Of a stretch of DNA of 64,000 bases, positions 1 through 9,400 are shown piece after piece. The DNA lies in the NCBI GenBank assembly GCA_020072965.1, contig JAIQFY010000024.1, positions 1-64,000 of the forward strand, in the 5' to 3' direction. Both the position numbers and the translations under genes were made by a program. The notes under the pieces were generated by a model. It made no database searches, was not told the origin of the DNA, and saw nothing but the letters and a program-made list of their open reading frames with translations. This DNA comes from Terriglobia bacterium. Its GTDB lineage: Bacteria; Acidobacteriota; Terriglobia; JAIQFV01. The stretch's first letter is position 1. Each line of letters begins with the position of its first letter.

Positions 1-307
1 GAAACGGTTCCACAAAACTGGGATGATTGTGTGATTCAATCTTGAAGGCGATGGCGATGCCATCCCCCAAGGTGATGACACCGGCATTCTCGCCGGGGCC
101 CTGCAACACGCAGGGGCCGCGCGTCGGCAGTCGCTTCAGATGCACCCGCGAGCTTTTGTAGGAGCAATGCTCGCTCCACATGACCGAGAAAATTCCCAGT
201 TCGGTAAGCGTGGGTTTTCGACCCAGGATGGAGAGGATCCTTCTGTATTCATGCCTCGTGATCCCGTGCTGGCGGATTACGTCCGATGAAAGGTTGGGGT
301 TGGTCAT
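1..307 (-). CDS. purL: Phosphoribosylformylglycinamidine synthase II, N-terminal part (runs off window)
   Basis: Only the first 102 codons are in the window. The protein catalyses the ATP-dependent amidation of FGAR to FGAM in de novo purine synthesis, working with PurQ and PurS. The translation begins [20 protein letters not shown]. It then shows the PurL hallmarks [11 protein letters not shown], the GPGENAG ATP/FGAR-binding loop and KIESHNHPS just before the window edge. The ATG at 307 follows an in-frame stop near 360 with no other ATG between. It lies 118 bp downstream of purQ in a purS-purQ-purL order, as expected for the small-PurL (three-subunit) type. Identification is firm from the motifs; the rest of the gene cannot be judged. 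Confidence 0.93.
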   Translation of the reverse strand, partial: MTNPNLSSDVIRQHGITRHEYRRILSILGRKPTLTELGIFSVMWSEHCSYKSSRVHLKRLPTRGPCVLQGPGENAGVITLGDGIAIAFKIESHNHPSFVEPF

Positions 308-425
308 AAGAATCTGGTGCAAAACGGAAATACTGGAAGGGCCCTGGGACTCTACTCTTCATAAAGCCCGTTTCGGAGGTGGCGTTCGATCCAGGAGGGT
401 CCCGGCCCCCCCCTTGTCTCGGTAC

Positions 426-1130
426 TTACCTGGCCACGAGACTCCCGACCATGGATTCAAAAATTACCCGGCCATCCTCGGAACCGAGCAGCATTTCACT
501 GGCCCGTTCGGGGTGCGGCATCATGCCCATCACGTTACCCGCCCGATTGCAGATCCCGGCAATATTTCTCGCGGATCCGTTGGGATTGGACTCCTTGGTA
601 ATCTCTCCCTCCTCTGTCGAGTACCGGAACACTACCTGCTGATTCGCTTCCAATTCGTCCAGAGTCATTGAATCCGCATAGTAGTTCCCTTCCATGTGCG
701 CGATGGGGACCTTCAGCACTTGGCCCGGGGAGAGGTTCTGGGTGAACGGGAGGAGGATGTTCTCCGTTCGAATATGGACGTGTTTGCACAGGAATTCCAG
801 TCCATGGTTCCGCATCAGTGCCCCCGGCAACAATCCCGATTCGCACAAGATCTGAAAACCGTTGCAAATGCCTAGCACCAGCCCGCCCGCGGCGGCGAAA
901 GACTGGACGGCCTTCATTACTGGAGAGAACTTGGCGATGGCGCCAGTCCGCAGATAATCGCCATAGGCAAAACCTCCCGGCAAAACAATGGCGTCATAGC
1001 CCTGAAGCTTATTGCATTCGTGCCAGATGAAATCCACCGGTTGCCCAATGACGCGATGGATCACGTGGTAAGCGTCGTGGTCACAATTGCTCCCCGGGAA
1101 AACCACCACTCCCCAATGCATATCCACCAT
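426..1130 (-). CDS. purQ: Phosphoribosylformylglycinamidine synthase, glutaminase subunit
   Basis: This 234-aa class I glutamine amidotransferase supplies ammonia to PurL in the fourth step of purine synthesis. The nucleophile is Cys89 in LGICNGFQ, and His206/Glu208 in PHPERA complete the triad. The N-terminal FPGSNCDHD and [12 protein letters not shown] motifs are typical of PurQ. Length matches the stand-alone subunit family. Met4 ([12 protein letters not shown]) is an alternative start. It sits 42 bp after purS and 118 bp before purL, so the three genes very probably form one transcript. Confidence 0.96.
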   Translation of the reverse strand: MVDMHWGVVVFPGSNCDHDAYHVIHRVIGQPVDFIWHECNKLQGYDAIVLPGGFAYGDYLRTGAIAKFSPVMKAVQSFAAAGGLVLGICNGFQILCESGLLPGALMRNHGLEFLCKHVHIRTENILLPFTQNLSPGQVLKVPIAHMEGNYYADSMTLDELEANQQVVFRYSTEEGEITKESNPNGSARNIAGICNRAGNVMGMMPHPERASEMLLGSEDGRVIFESMVGSLVAR

Positions 1131-1172
1131 CCTTGCCCGCGTTTTCGGATCTCCTCACGAGGCATGACATTT

Positions 1173-1418
1173 TTAGTTCTTGAGGATAAAGGAAAATTCT
1201 TCAATCACCGGGTTGGTCAGGACTTCGCGCGCAATGCGTTCGACCTCTTCGCGTGCGGTTGCTTCATCCTGAATACCAGTCAGTTGGATTTCAAATACCT
1301 TTCCTTGCCGGACCTCGGTTACGGACCTGAAGCCGAGACTCTCAATGGCGTGGTGAATGGCCTTTCCCTGAGGATCCAGGACTGTTTTCTTCAAGCTGAC
1401 TATCACTTCGGCTTTCAT
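1173..1418 (-). CDS. purS: Phosphoribosylformylglycinamidine synthase subunit PurS
   Basis: This 81-aa small bridging subunit brings PurQ and small PurL together for ammonia channelling. The sequence starts MKAEVIVSLKKTVLDPQGKA and contains the family pattern GK.....L..LGF (AIHHAIESLGF). An ATG at 1424 is also in frame, but the GGAGGGG ribosome-binding site directly abuts it. The ATG at 1418 has proper spacing and begins at the conserved family N-terminus, so it is chosen here. First gene of purS-purQ-purL; the transporter accessory gene ends only 50 bp upstream, so read-through is plausible. Confidence 0.93.
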   Translation of the reverse strand: MKAEVIVSLKKTVLDPQGKAIHHAIESLGFRSVTEVRQGKVFEIQLTGIQDEATAREEVERIAREVLTNPVIEEFSFILKN

Positions 1419-1468
1419 TCTCATTCCCCTCCGGGCCGGGTTGAGATGCCTCCAAACCTCTTCAGCAT

Positions 1469-2008
1469 TTACGCTTCCCCTTCGATGGGGTTCGCATCGG
1501 GCTGTTCGGGCCGTAGAAAGAATTCCTCTGCGTCACGATCATATTCGAACAACTCGGCATAGCGTCCCCAATCCAGCGCAGTGGCGAACTGCCTGTTCGC
1601 TTCCGATAAGGAAAACTGTTTTTTCAATATCTCAATCAGGAACTCTTTTCCCACCCGGTGATGCTCCTGGGATTTCAGCTTTTCCACGACCGTGTGAATG
1701 ATGGGGAGGTGTTCAATCTGCTTCCGAAAGATGGCTTTCCTTTGGTTCTCATCCCCGTCGTTCAACTGCACTCCGAGGGGCGTTGGCTCGATATCTCCCG
1801 ATTCAATTTTTACAAATCCAAGGATCTCCGCGGCCTCCGTGATGGGGAGCAAGTCGTCGAGCTCGAAATGCAGTTTCTGGCTGAGCTTGTAAACATCATC
1901 AGGTCCCTCGGTCTCGCGGATCACCTTGACCAGCCCCATGATCGGACCAATCCGCGCATGGGGCAAGGCTTCGAGCCCTTCGGCATTCTTCACTTTTGCC
2001 ATTGCCAT
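1469..2008 (-). CDS. AAA-associated C-terminal domain protein of a NitT/TauT-type ABC transporter (stand-alone)
   Basis: This 179-aa protein resembles the AAA-associated C-terminal domain usually fused to nitrate/sulfonate-type ABC ATPases. It opens with HARIGPIMGLVKVI, then KLSQKLHFELDDLLPITEAAEILGF and a winged-helix-like region with DWGRYAELFEYD near the C-terminus. Here it is a separate gene, not a frameshift remnant, because it has its own AAGGAG site four bases before ATG 2008. It starts 132 bp after the ATPase gene. Its role is probably structural or regulatory for that ATPase; the ligand is unknown. Confidence 0.8.
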   Translation of the reverse strand: MAMAKVKNAEGLEALPHARIGPIMGLVKVIRETEGPDDVYKLSQKLHFELDDLLPITEAAEILGFVKIESGDIEPTPLGVQLNDGDENQRKAIFRKQIEHLPIIHTVVEKLKSQEHHRVGKEFLIEILKKQFSLSEANRQFATALDWGRYAELFEYDRDAEEFFLRPEQPDANPIEGEA

Positions 2009-2140
2009 GGTTCTCCTTTATGGGTCGAATGCAGGTGTACAGATCCCCAATTCATCACCTCTCAACGATTCCAGGCCCTCTTTCAAGCAACTCCACACTG
2101 ACAGGGTCAAATGCCTTGTCAGAAAACCACTTCGAGTACT

Positions 2141-2953
2141 CTACACAATCAGCGAGTAGAAATGGTCGACGACTTCTTCAACTTCCTTGGACTTCATCTT
2201 ACGCGGTCGGGGCAGGGCGATGAGTTCATCGGCCACAATGCGACCCGGCTTGTTCGCAAAGACCATAATGCGGTCTGACATGAAGACCGCCTCCTCGACA
2301 CTGTGCGTCACCAGGATGATCGTCTTTGTCACGATTTTCTCGGACTGCCAGATGTCGAGCACCTGTTCCCGCAGGTTGGCCGCGGTAAGCACATCCAGGG
2401 CGGAGAAGGGTTCGTCCATGCACAAAAGTTCGGGTTCCATGGTCAGGGACCGGGCCAATCCGACCCGCTGTTTCATCCCACCCGATAGTTCCTTGGGATA
2501 GGCCCGTTCGTAACCATCCAGCCCTACCATATCGATATATTTGTTGGCCCGACGCAGGCGTTGTCGGGGGGGGACCCCCTGGGCTTCCAGGCCCAGGGCT
2601 ACATTTTCGGCGACGGTGAGCCACGGGAAGAGGGCGAAACTTTGAAAAACCATCGCCGCTTTCGTGTTCACCCCGTGAACTTCCTGGCCCCGATAGAGGA
2701 CCCTCCCTGACGAAGGAAAAATTAAACCGGTGATGATTCGAAGCAGGCTTGATTTCCCACAGCCGGAAGGACCAATGAAAGAAACGAATGTGTTTTCCTC
2801 GATGCGGGTCGAGATAGCATCCAGGATAACAATCCCGTTGGCAAAAGACTTGGCCACCGCCTCCAGTTCCAGCAAGTGGGCCGTGGAAGCATGAAGGTCT
2901 AATGGTCCTGAGGTCAGGTCCTGGACTAGGGGTGTCGTCATGATTCGATACAC
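2141..2953 (-). CDS. ABC transporter ATP-binding protein, NitT/TauT family
   Basis: This 270-aa ATPase energises an import system at the inner membrane. Visible motifs are Walker A (GPSGCGKSS), the Q-loop ([14 protein letters not shown]), the signature LSGGMKQR, Walker B ([13 protein letters not shown]) and the H-loop (LVTHSVEEA). The [10 protein letters not shown] and [13 protein letters not shown] segments are typical of the nitrate/sulfonate/taurine group. Met5 (position 2941) is an alternative start; neither has a clear Shine-Dalgarno. The cognate permease is probably the two-domain protein at 21071-22753; no substrate-binding protein is visible. A 10-bp inverted repeat overlaps the start region. 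Confidence 0.9.
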   Translation of the reverse strand: MYRIMTTPLVQDLTSGPLDLHASTAHLLELEAVAKSFANGIVILDAISTRIEENTFVSFIGPSGCGKSSLLRIITGLIFPSSGRVLYRGQEVHGVNTKAAMVFQSFALFPWLTVAENVALGLEAQGVPPRQRLRRANKYIDMVGLDGYERAYPKELSGGMKQRVGLARSLTMEPELLCMDEPFSALDVLTAANLREQVLDIWQSEKIVTKTIILVTHSVEEAVFMSDRIMVFANKPGRIVADELIALPRPRKMKSKEVEEVVDHFYSLIV

Positions 2954-2983
2954 CAGTGGATTTCATGGGACCAATCCACTGGT
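2952..2983. promoter_or_regulatory. Inverted repeat at the 5' end of the ABC ATPase gene
   Basis: A perfect 10-bp inverted repeat, ACCAGTGGAT (2952-2961) and ATCCACTGGT (2974-2983), is separated by 12 bases that themselves contain TGG/CCA. It touches the ATG at 2953 and lies just upstream of the alternative ATG at 2941. It could be an operator or a translational hairpin; no regulator can be named. Confidence 0.35.
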
Positions 2984-2991
2984 GGTGTTAT

Positions 2992-3437
2992 GTGTCTGTC
3001 TTCTGGAAACAATCGCCCTGGCAAAGATGAATTATCGCACAATTGAGCGGCTTTCGCTTGCATCATCCTGGAAGCGGTTTAAATTCAAATCGTCCCCTCC
3101 TGCGCGGCTGCACATGGCGGGAGAAAGATGCTGGAGGCTTCCCCGTATGGGGTCCTCCGAAAAAAAAATGGGTCCCTCGATTGAACCTGCACTTCAGCCG
3201 AACCATTCAACCGCGATCTCTAAACTCCTGCCGGCAATCATCAAAAACCGCACGAAGAGTATCGCGCGGAGAGGTCCGAGAGAACTTGCGGCGACTCGCT
3301 GGAGAAGTCATCGGAGGGACTCGATTGGGAACGTCAAAGGAAATTCCAGCTCAGGCAAATTATCGTCGTCAACCCGATCTCTCACCTTGGGGCGGGGCCC
3401 TTTCGGCGTCGACATTTCGACCCGATCGATCCGATAA
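2992..3437. other. Intergenic region, no supported gene
   Basis: Region between the divergent ABC ATPase and signal peptidase genes. The open frames here have no family resemblance and no ribosome-binding sites. Nothing besides the hairpin on the left and the promoter on the right stands out. Confidence 0.6.
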
Positions 3438-3462
3438 TTGTGCTTTATTCATGCCGAAACCC

Positions 3463-3471
3463 TGCTATAAT
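3463..3471 (+). promoter_or_regulatory. Extended -10 promoter element for lepB
   Basis: TGCTATAAT is a perfect TATAAT hexamer with the extended -10 TG. It lies 28 bp before the lepB start. No good -35 is found at 16-18 bp, which is normal for extended -10 promoters. Confidence 0.45.
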
Positions 3472-3498
3472 CTGCCGCTTGCGTCAACTTGAACAAGG

Positions 3499-4278
3499 AT
3501 GGTGAACGGGAAGATGGAAGAGACAAAGGGAACTCTCGGCAATGAGGAATCATCGCCACCCGTCCCGATGGAGCCGGTCAGGGCCAGAAAGTGGGAACTG
3601 ATCGTCTGGGAGAATATCAAATCTCTGTTGTTCGTCCTGATCGCCGTCTTCTTCATCCGCTCTTTTGTCGTAGAGGCGACGGTGGTTCCCACGGGCTCGA
3701 TGGAGCGCACCATCCTGATTGGCGATCATCTCTTCCTGAGCAAACTGCCCTACGGACCCCGCATCCCTTTCACGAACGTCCGGTTCCCGGCTATTAAGAA
3801 CATCAAGCATGGGGACATTGTGGCCTTTCGATTCCCCCTGGATCCTACTCTCACCTATGTGAAGCGCATCATTGCGATGCCGGGAGATGTCATTGAGATC
3901 CGGCGGAAACAAGTCTTTCTCAATGGAAGGGCCTTGGAAGAGCCTTATGTTGTCCATTCCGACTCCCAGGTTTATGGGGATCATGAGTACCTCCCTGGCG
4001 ACGTCCGCCTGCGAGACAACATGGCACCGATGACCGTGCCTCCACAAAGCTTCTTTGCGATGGGGGACAACCGGGATTTGAGCTATGACAGCCGCTTCTG
4101 GGGGTTTGTGCCATTTGATAACGTGGTGGGTGAGCCCCTGATCGTCTTCTGGTCGTACGATGCCCCCACGCAGGATTGGCTCAGCCTGGGGATCGCCAAC
4201 CGGGTGGAGTTCTATACTTCCGTTTTTGTTCACTTCCTCGACAGAACTCGTTGGGGTCGCACCGGTAAGATATTTTGA
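3499..4278 (+). CDS. lepB: Signal peptidase I
   Basis: This 259-aa inner-membrane serine protease removes signal peptides from Sec/Tat-exported proteins. One membrane anchor spans about residues 41-58 (IKSLLFVLIAVFFIRSFVVEA). The catalytic Ser67 is in VVPTGSMER and the Lys122 general base is in YVKRIIAMPGD. Box E is seen as MGDNRDLSYDSRFWGFV. The N-terminal 30 residues are a poorly conserved cytoplasmic tail, so a start at Met6 or Met24 cannot be excluded. It is transcribed alone, divergent from the ABC ATPase, from an extended -10 promoter. Confidence 0.95.
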   Translation: MVNGKMEETKGTLGNEESSPPVPMEPVRARKWELIVWENIKSLLFVLIAVFFIRSFVVEATVVPTGSMERTILIGDHLFLSKLPYGPRIPFTNVRFPAIKNIKHGDIVAFRFPLDPTLTYVKRIIAMPGDVIEIRRKQVFLNGRALEEPYVVHSDSQVYGDHEYLPGDVRLRDNMAPMTVPPQSFFAMGDNRDLSYDSRFWGFVPFDNVVGEPLIVFWSYDAPTQDWLSLGIANRVEFYTSVFVHFLDRTRWGRTGKIF

Positions 4279-4436
4279 AGGTCAGGATAGCGCATCACCC
4301 GACGATGTCGATCCGGGTTTCCGCCGGGGAGAACCCTGCCTTTGGAGGCGCGTTGGAGATTCAAGGTGTGGGAGACGGACAAACTAGGAGCGGCCTGTTT
4401 TGAAGGTTGACCGAGGGCGCCGGGGAAGCCTCGGCC

Positions 4437-4718
4437 TTAGGCATGGATTTTGTACTCCGAGATTTTCCTGCTGAGGGTGTTGCGGTGAATCCCCAGAACC
4501 CGCGCCGCCTTGCACTGGTTCCATTGATTTCGTTCGAGAACCTTTCGAATGAATTTCTTTTCAAATTCCGTCAGCGCCTCATCGTAGAGGATCCCCCTAT
4601 CCACCATCTGGTTAATCAGGTACTCCAACTGTTCTTTCACGGCCACAGCCTCCCGATGAATCAAAGAATTTTGTGAGGAGCCCCGGGGACTGGATGACCC
4701 CGTGAAGATCGTCCCCAT
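4437..4718 (-). CDS. Fis-type helix-turn-helix protein
   Basis: This 93-aa DNA-binding protein has a Fis/NtrC-type HTH at the C-terminus. The segment FIRKVLERNQWNQCKAARVLGIHRNTLSRKI covers about residues 54-85. There is no receiver or AAA domain, so it is a free-standing HTH_8 protein rather than a full NtrC regulator. It starts 4 bp after the cvpA stop with no separate Shine-Dalgarno, suggesting translational coupling. Targets are unknown. Confidence 0.85.
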   Translation of the reverse strand: MGTIFTGSSSPRGSSQNSLIHREAVAVKEQLEYLINQMVDRGILYDEALTEFEKKFIRKVLERNQWNQCKAARVLGIHRNTLSRKISEYKIHA

Positions 4719-4722
4719 TCAG

Positions 4723-5265
4723 TTAGGTGCTACCCGATTGTTTCCATATCGTTCGCAATTTGTTGAGCCCGTCGTCAAAGCGGGTCTTCACTTCAGGCGG
4801 AGTCAGGGTCGAGATGAATCGGGCCCCCTCCATTAAATAGGGGGCCATCTTCGCGTTCTTCACCCATTTGAGTTCGAAGGGAAACGCCAGGAGTCCCAGG
4901 AACAAGACCGCGCTCAGCAGAAAGCCTTTTGCAAATCCGAAGAATCCGCCCAGCACACGATCGAACCATCTCAATTCAGCCGCCGCCAAAAGCTTTCCGA
5001 GGAGAAACCCCACGCCCGCCCCGATCAATTTGACCAATATAAAAATAATAATGAAGGCAAGAAACGCGGCAATTTCGTAAGTCCGGAAATAAGGCATCAG
5101 CATCGGGGCCAGTCGGGGGTAATACCAGGCTGCCATCAACAAACCGAGCACCAAAGCCCCGATCGAAATAAACTGATGGGTCATTCCATAAAGGATTCCC
5201 TGGACGACCGAATAAATCAGGATGGCCCACACGATCACGTCGAGTGCATTTAAAGATATCCCCAC
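4723..5265 (-). CDS. cvpA: CvpA family membrane protein
   Basis: This 180-aa inner-membrane protein has four predicted helices. The family pattern is visible as NALDVIVWAILIYSVVQGILYG at the N-terminus and WFDRVLGGFFGFAKGFLLSAV in the middle. In enterics CvpA is linked to envelope stress and colicin V export; its biochemical role is not established. The GTG start at 5265 has a GAGG site five bases upstream. It lies 91 bp after purC on the same strand, echoing the purF-cvpA linkage known in other bacteria. Confidence 0.88.
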   Translation of the reverse strand: MGISLNALDVIVWAILIYSVVQGILYGMTHQFISIGALVLGLLMAAWYYPRLAPMLMPYFRTYEIAAFLAFIIIFILVKLIGAGVGFLLGKLLAAAELRWFDRVLGGFFGFAKGFLLSAVLFLGLLAFPFELKWVKNAKMAPYLMEGARFISTLTPPEVKTRFDDGLNKLRTIWKQSGST

Positions 5266-5356
5266 TGTTCCCTCAACAATCCGGTAATCGGCCCGTCGTG
5301 TTTCTTTCGCTCGACCGTTGCCCCTCCGACCATGAAAATCCTGGTATGCGGCTCAA

Positions 5357-6268
5357 TCAGGGGGTCGCGCTTTTCGCCAAGTCTCCGCCCGTCAGGAGTT
5401 GAAACGCTTCCAAGTATTTTGCACGGGTGGCGAGAGTCACCTCTTCCGGGAGCGCCGGCGCGGGAGGTTGCTTGTTCCATCGGATCGATTCCAGGTAATC
5501 CCGGACGTACTGCTTGTCGAAGGAGGCCTGCGGGCCCCCCTCGCGATAACCTTCCTTCGGCCAGAACCGCGACGAATCGGAGGTCAGACATTCATCGATC
5601 AAAAGGATCTTGCCCCTGAGCAGCCCAAACTCAAATTTAGTATCGGCAATGATGATGCCGCGCGATTCGGCATAGGCCGCGGCTGTCGCATAAAGTTTCA
5701 GCGTGAGATCGCGTAACGCCTCAGCGCGCGGGCGGTCTCCCACAATCGAGGCAAAGCGGTCAAAGGCGATGTTTTCGTCATGCCCGCTCTTTGCTTTAAC
5801 TGCCGGCGTGAAAATCGGCGTCGGCAATTTGGACGATTCTTTCAAGTGCGCGGGAAGCCGGATTCCGCAAACCGATCCGGAAGCTTGATATTCCTTCCAG
5901 CCGGACCCGGAAAGAAACCCTCGCGCGACGCACTCGACAGGGATCATCTCCGTCCGGCGAACCAGCATGGAGCGTCCCGCCAGCTGGTCCCGGAACGGCC
6001 TCACCTGGTCCGGAAAATCGCCCACCTCGGTCGAGATGAGATGATGATTGACGATGGACCGAAGGTGCTCGAACCAGAACCGCGACAGCTGGGTCAGGAC
6101 CCGGCCTTTGTCGGGGATGCCGGAGCCCAGGACATAGTCGAATGCGGAAATTCGATCCGTGGCAACGATCAGCAACTCGTCTCCGAGCTCGTAGACGTCA
6201 CGCACCTTGCCGCGTATGAAGAGTTCAATACCCGGAAGATTCGTCGACAGCAAGATGGAGTTTTTCAT
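5357..6268 (-). CDS. purC: Phosphoribosylaminoimidazole-succinocarboxamide synthase
   Basis: This 303-aa SAICAR synthetase joins CAIR and aspartate with ATP in purine synthesis. Motifs are RGKVRDVYELGD, TDRISAFDYVLG, ECVARGFLSGSGWKEY, SGHDENIAFD and ADTKFEFG. The last ends in a short loop and LIDECLTSDSSRFWP. The family start MKNSILLSTNLPG is at 6268. The frame is open to 6316, but that upstream start would lie inside the promoter, which fixes the start. First gene of a probable purC-cvpA-HTH transcript. Confidence 0.96.
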   Translation of the reverse strand: MKNSILLSTNLPGIELFIRGKVRDVYELGDELLIVATDRISAFDYVLGSGIPDKGRVLTQLSRFWFEHLRSIVNHHLISTEVGDFPDQVRPFRDQLAGRSMLVRRTEMIPVECVARGFLSGSGWKEYQASGSVCGIRLPAHLKESSKLPTPIFTPAVKAKSGHDENIAFDRFASIVGDRPRAEALRDLTLKLYATAAAYAESRGIIIADTKFEFGLLRGKILLIDECLTSDSSRFWPKEGYREGGPQASFDKQYVRDYLESIRWNKQPPAPALPEEVTLATRAKYLEAFQLLTGGDLAKSATP

Positions 6269-6300
6269 ACTGGTGACAGGGCAAAGCGCGGAGCTTAAGC

Positions 6301-6329
6301 AATCTATTTCGAGCAAATCATTTTGTCAA
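6301..6329 (-). promoter_or_regulatory. Sigma-70-type promoter of purC
   Basis: Read on the minus strand: TTGACA (6329-6324), a 17-bp spacer and TAGATT (6306-6301). This is a near-consensus housekeeping promoter. The predicted transcription start is about 25 bases before the purC ATG, which also rules out the longer open frame as the real start. Confidence 0.75.
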
Positions 6330-6482
6330 GCGTCGGGCGCGAATTTATTTTATTCAGAATTGAAAAAAATATTTGACAGATGTGCAGAAAGAGAATGCGG
6401 GGGAGGTGATGGGTGGTCGAGCCATCATGGGGGAGAAACTAATCACGCGCGCGCCGTCTGGCTCCGCGGCACTCGGGAGGGG

Positions 6483-9400
6483 TCAATCAAATTTTACAGA
6501 GACGAGCTTGGAAACGCCGGCCTCTTGCATGGTAACCCCGTACATGGAGCGGGCGATCTCCATGGTTTTCTTATTGTGGGTGATCACTATAAAATGCGTG
6601 TCTCCGCTCAGTTGTCCGATCATGCGCGTGAACCGCTCTATGTTGGCTTCGTCCAGCGGTGCATCAACCTCATCCATCACGCAGAACGGGCTGGGCTGGT
6701 AACGGAAGATCGCCAGCAACAGAGCAATCGCGGTGAGCGCCTTCTCGCCCCCCGAGAGGAGCAGGACATTTTGAAGTCTCTTTCCCGGCGGCTGGACATG
6801 GAGGTCGATGCCACTCTGCTGCAAGTCATTCTCATCCGTCAGCTTCATCGAACCGAAACCGCCTCCGAACAGTTGCTTGAAGGTTTCCTGAAAATTCTCG
6901 TTGATCGAATTGAAAGCCTCTTCAAACTGTCGTCGCGAGACCTCATCGATCTCCAGGATGGTTTGAGTGGTGTCCGCAATAGAGTCGAGCAGATCTTTAC
7001 GTTGGGTGTCCAGGAAGGTGTGGCGTTGCTCGCACTCGGCGTATTCCTCGAGCGCCATCATATTGATGGCTCCCATGCCATCGATTCTTTGCCGCAACTG
7101 GGCCTGAGCAGCAACGGCTTCCTGGAGGGCTTCCCCCTCCAGGCGGGCGATCTGGAGGAGGCGAACTTCTTCCCAGGGCCGGTCAAGCTCACGCCCACAA
7201 TCCTCGCGGACATGGGCCACCTCCGATTCCAGTTTGGCCGCTGTGACTTCAATCGCGGAGCGCGCCTCCATCAACTGCGACAAGGTATCCCGCTGGGACT
7301 TCAATTGCTCATCGATCTCGATGAGTTTCGCCCGGAAACTCTCGGCCTCGCGGGTCGAAGCGGCGATCGCCTCTTCCAGCTCCGCCTTGACCCGGGAAAG
7401 GCGGTGCACCTCGGTCTCCAATTGAACCAGGGAAGATCGCATGGCCTCCTGTTCTTCCAAGGCGGCTGTCTTTTGCTGATTTAACCGTTCCTGGCGCTGC
7501 CGCACCTCTTCCTGCCGGTGCAACAAGCGCTCCAGTGTCTCACGGCTGGATTGCTTTCGCTCCGTGAGGGTGGCGAGGCGGGACCTCATCTCGGAAATTT
7601 CGAGGTTCAAAGTCTCCTTGGAGGCTTTCAGATCCCGGGCCTGCTCGGACTGCTTCAGTATCTTTTCCTCAATCGCCAGTTTCTTGGCCTCCAGGGCATC
7701 CAGTTCGTGTTGTGATGTCGCCTGCGCCTCGCGGGCGAGCTGTCGCTCCAGATCAAGCCTCGACAATTCTCCGAGAAGGACGGCGATCTTCTGCTCAGCC
7801 CTTGTAATCTCGGCGTCGAGTTGCTGCATTCGATGATCGGAACCCACTTGCCTTTTTTCGAGGTCGATCCTCCGTTCGCCCAAGGTTTGTACAGCCGCCT
7901 CGATTTGGGTCTTCCTCAGCCGCAGCTCGGCTTGTTGAGAGATCCGATCTGTCAGCTCTTTCTCAAAAGCGGACAACTTCGTCGAGAGCGCACGCAGCTC
8001 TCGCTTTAACGCCAACGGACCCGCTCCACTCTTTCGCCCTCCCCGGATCCAACATCCCCGGAACACTTCTCCGTCCCGCGTCACAAATGCCGCGTCAGGA
8101 AACTGCCGAGCGAGCCGGTCCGCGGTCTCGAAAGAATTGACCATGTATGCCTGAGAGAGCAGCGGGAGCATCTGATCGGTGGCCTCGGCGAGTCGTCCTT
8201 GGAGCCGGACCAAGGAACGAACCGCTCCGTGGACCCCCGGCAGCGCCAGAATTGCCGCATCCGGTTGAGGCTTCTGCGTTTTGAGGGGCCGGGCCGCGCG
8301 ATCCACCACAAAAGTTGATCGCCCTCCCGTTTGCGTCCGAAGGACGGCAATTCCCTGTTGAGCTACTTCACTGGACTCGACCACCAGAAATTCCAATTCG
8401 TCCTTGAGGTACTCCTCGATGGCCTGCTCGAATTCAGACTCGACCTCGATGAAGTCGGCCAGTACCCCCATCGTCTTGAACCCCGGATACAGTGACGTCA
8501 AATCGGACGTCAAGAGTTTCTTCACACCTTCATCGACATAAGCGTGATGAAGGATTACGTCTTCAATGGAGTGCTGCCGCGCCTGGGCATCCGCCTGCTG
8601 ACGCTTCAATTCATCGAGGGCAGCTTCAAGGACGGAATCGCGGGTTCGACAGGCCTCCAGGTCTGCCGCCCGCTCCGCCAACTCAGCGGACACCTGCTCC
8701 AGGTCCGCCCGCTCTTTGCCCGCAATCTGTGTTAACTGCCTGCGGGACTCGCCAAATTCCCCCGCCTCCCCACCGGCCTGGCCCAGTTCGCGTTCCAGCC
8801 TCTCCCGCTGCGCTCCCAGCCGGGCATCCGCTTCGTCAATCTGCAAAATTTGATTATTCAAGGTCGCCGCCTGCTGGACGGCCTCGATCAGCTCCGTTCG
8901 CAAGCGTTCCAGACCGTCTTCGAGCGCCTGTAACTGGCCGCCGGAATCATTGGCTACCTCCGCCCGATCCGCCACTTCCGTTTCAAGTCCCTGCACCTCC
9001 CGCTGCAACTGGTCATCCTCTGCCCGTTTCGTCGTCACTTCACTCTCGAGCGACTGCATCAAACCCGCCACCGTGGCCGATTCGTTTTCCAACTCCTGGA
9101 GTCTCTGCTCCAGAGCCTCCGCCTGTTGGCGTGTGTACACAATTCGATTCTGAGCCCGATCTTGCTCCAGGTTGGCCTGCGAAAGGGCTCCCTGACGTTG
9201 TCGAAGCCGGTCTTCCAACTCAAAACTGCGCTGCTGGGACGTCTCCTGCTCGAGTTCGAGGGCACGCATTCCCTGCTGGGCGGATTCCGCTTGAGCGACC
9301 GCTTGAGTTAATTCAGATTGCGTCCGGGTAATTGTCTCTTCGATTCCAACCAGCTGGTTGAAGAGGATTGTCGTTGCTTTTTCGCGGAGCTCTTCACGCA

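Noticed and set aside
3043-3492. 149-codon open frame before lepB
   Set aside because: No family resemblance, no ribosome-binding site, unusual composition, and it overlaps the lepB promoter.
6207-7484. 425-codon open frame on the plus strand
   Set aside because: It is antisense to purC and smc; the smc reading has clear motifs throughout.
8492-9331. 279-codon Pro-rich open frame
   Set aside because: Antisense to the smc coiled coil; the composition is a codon-bias shadow.
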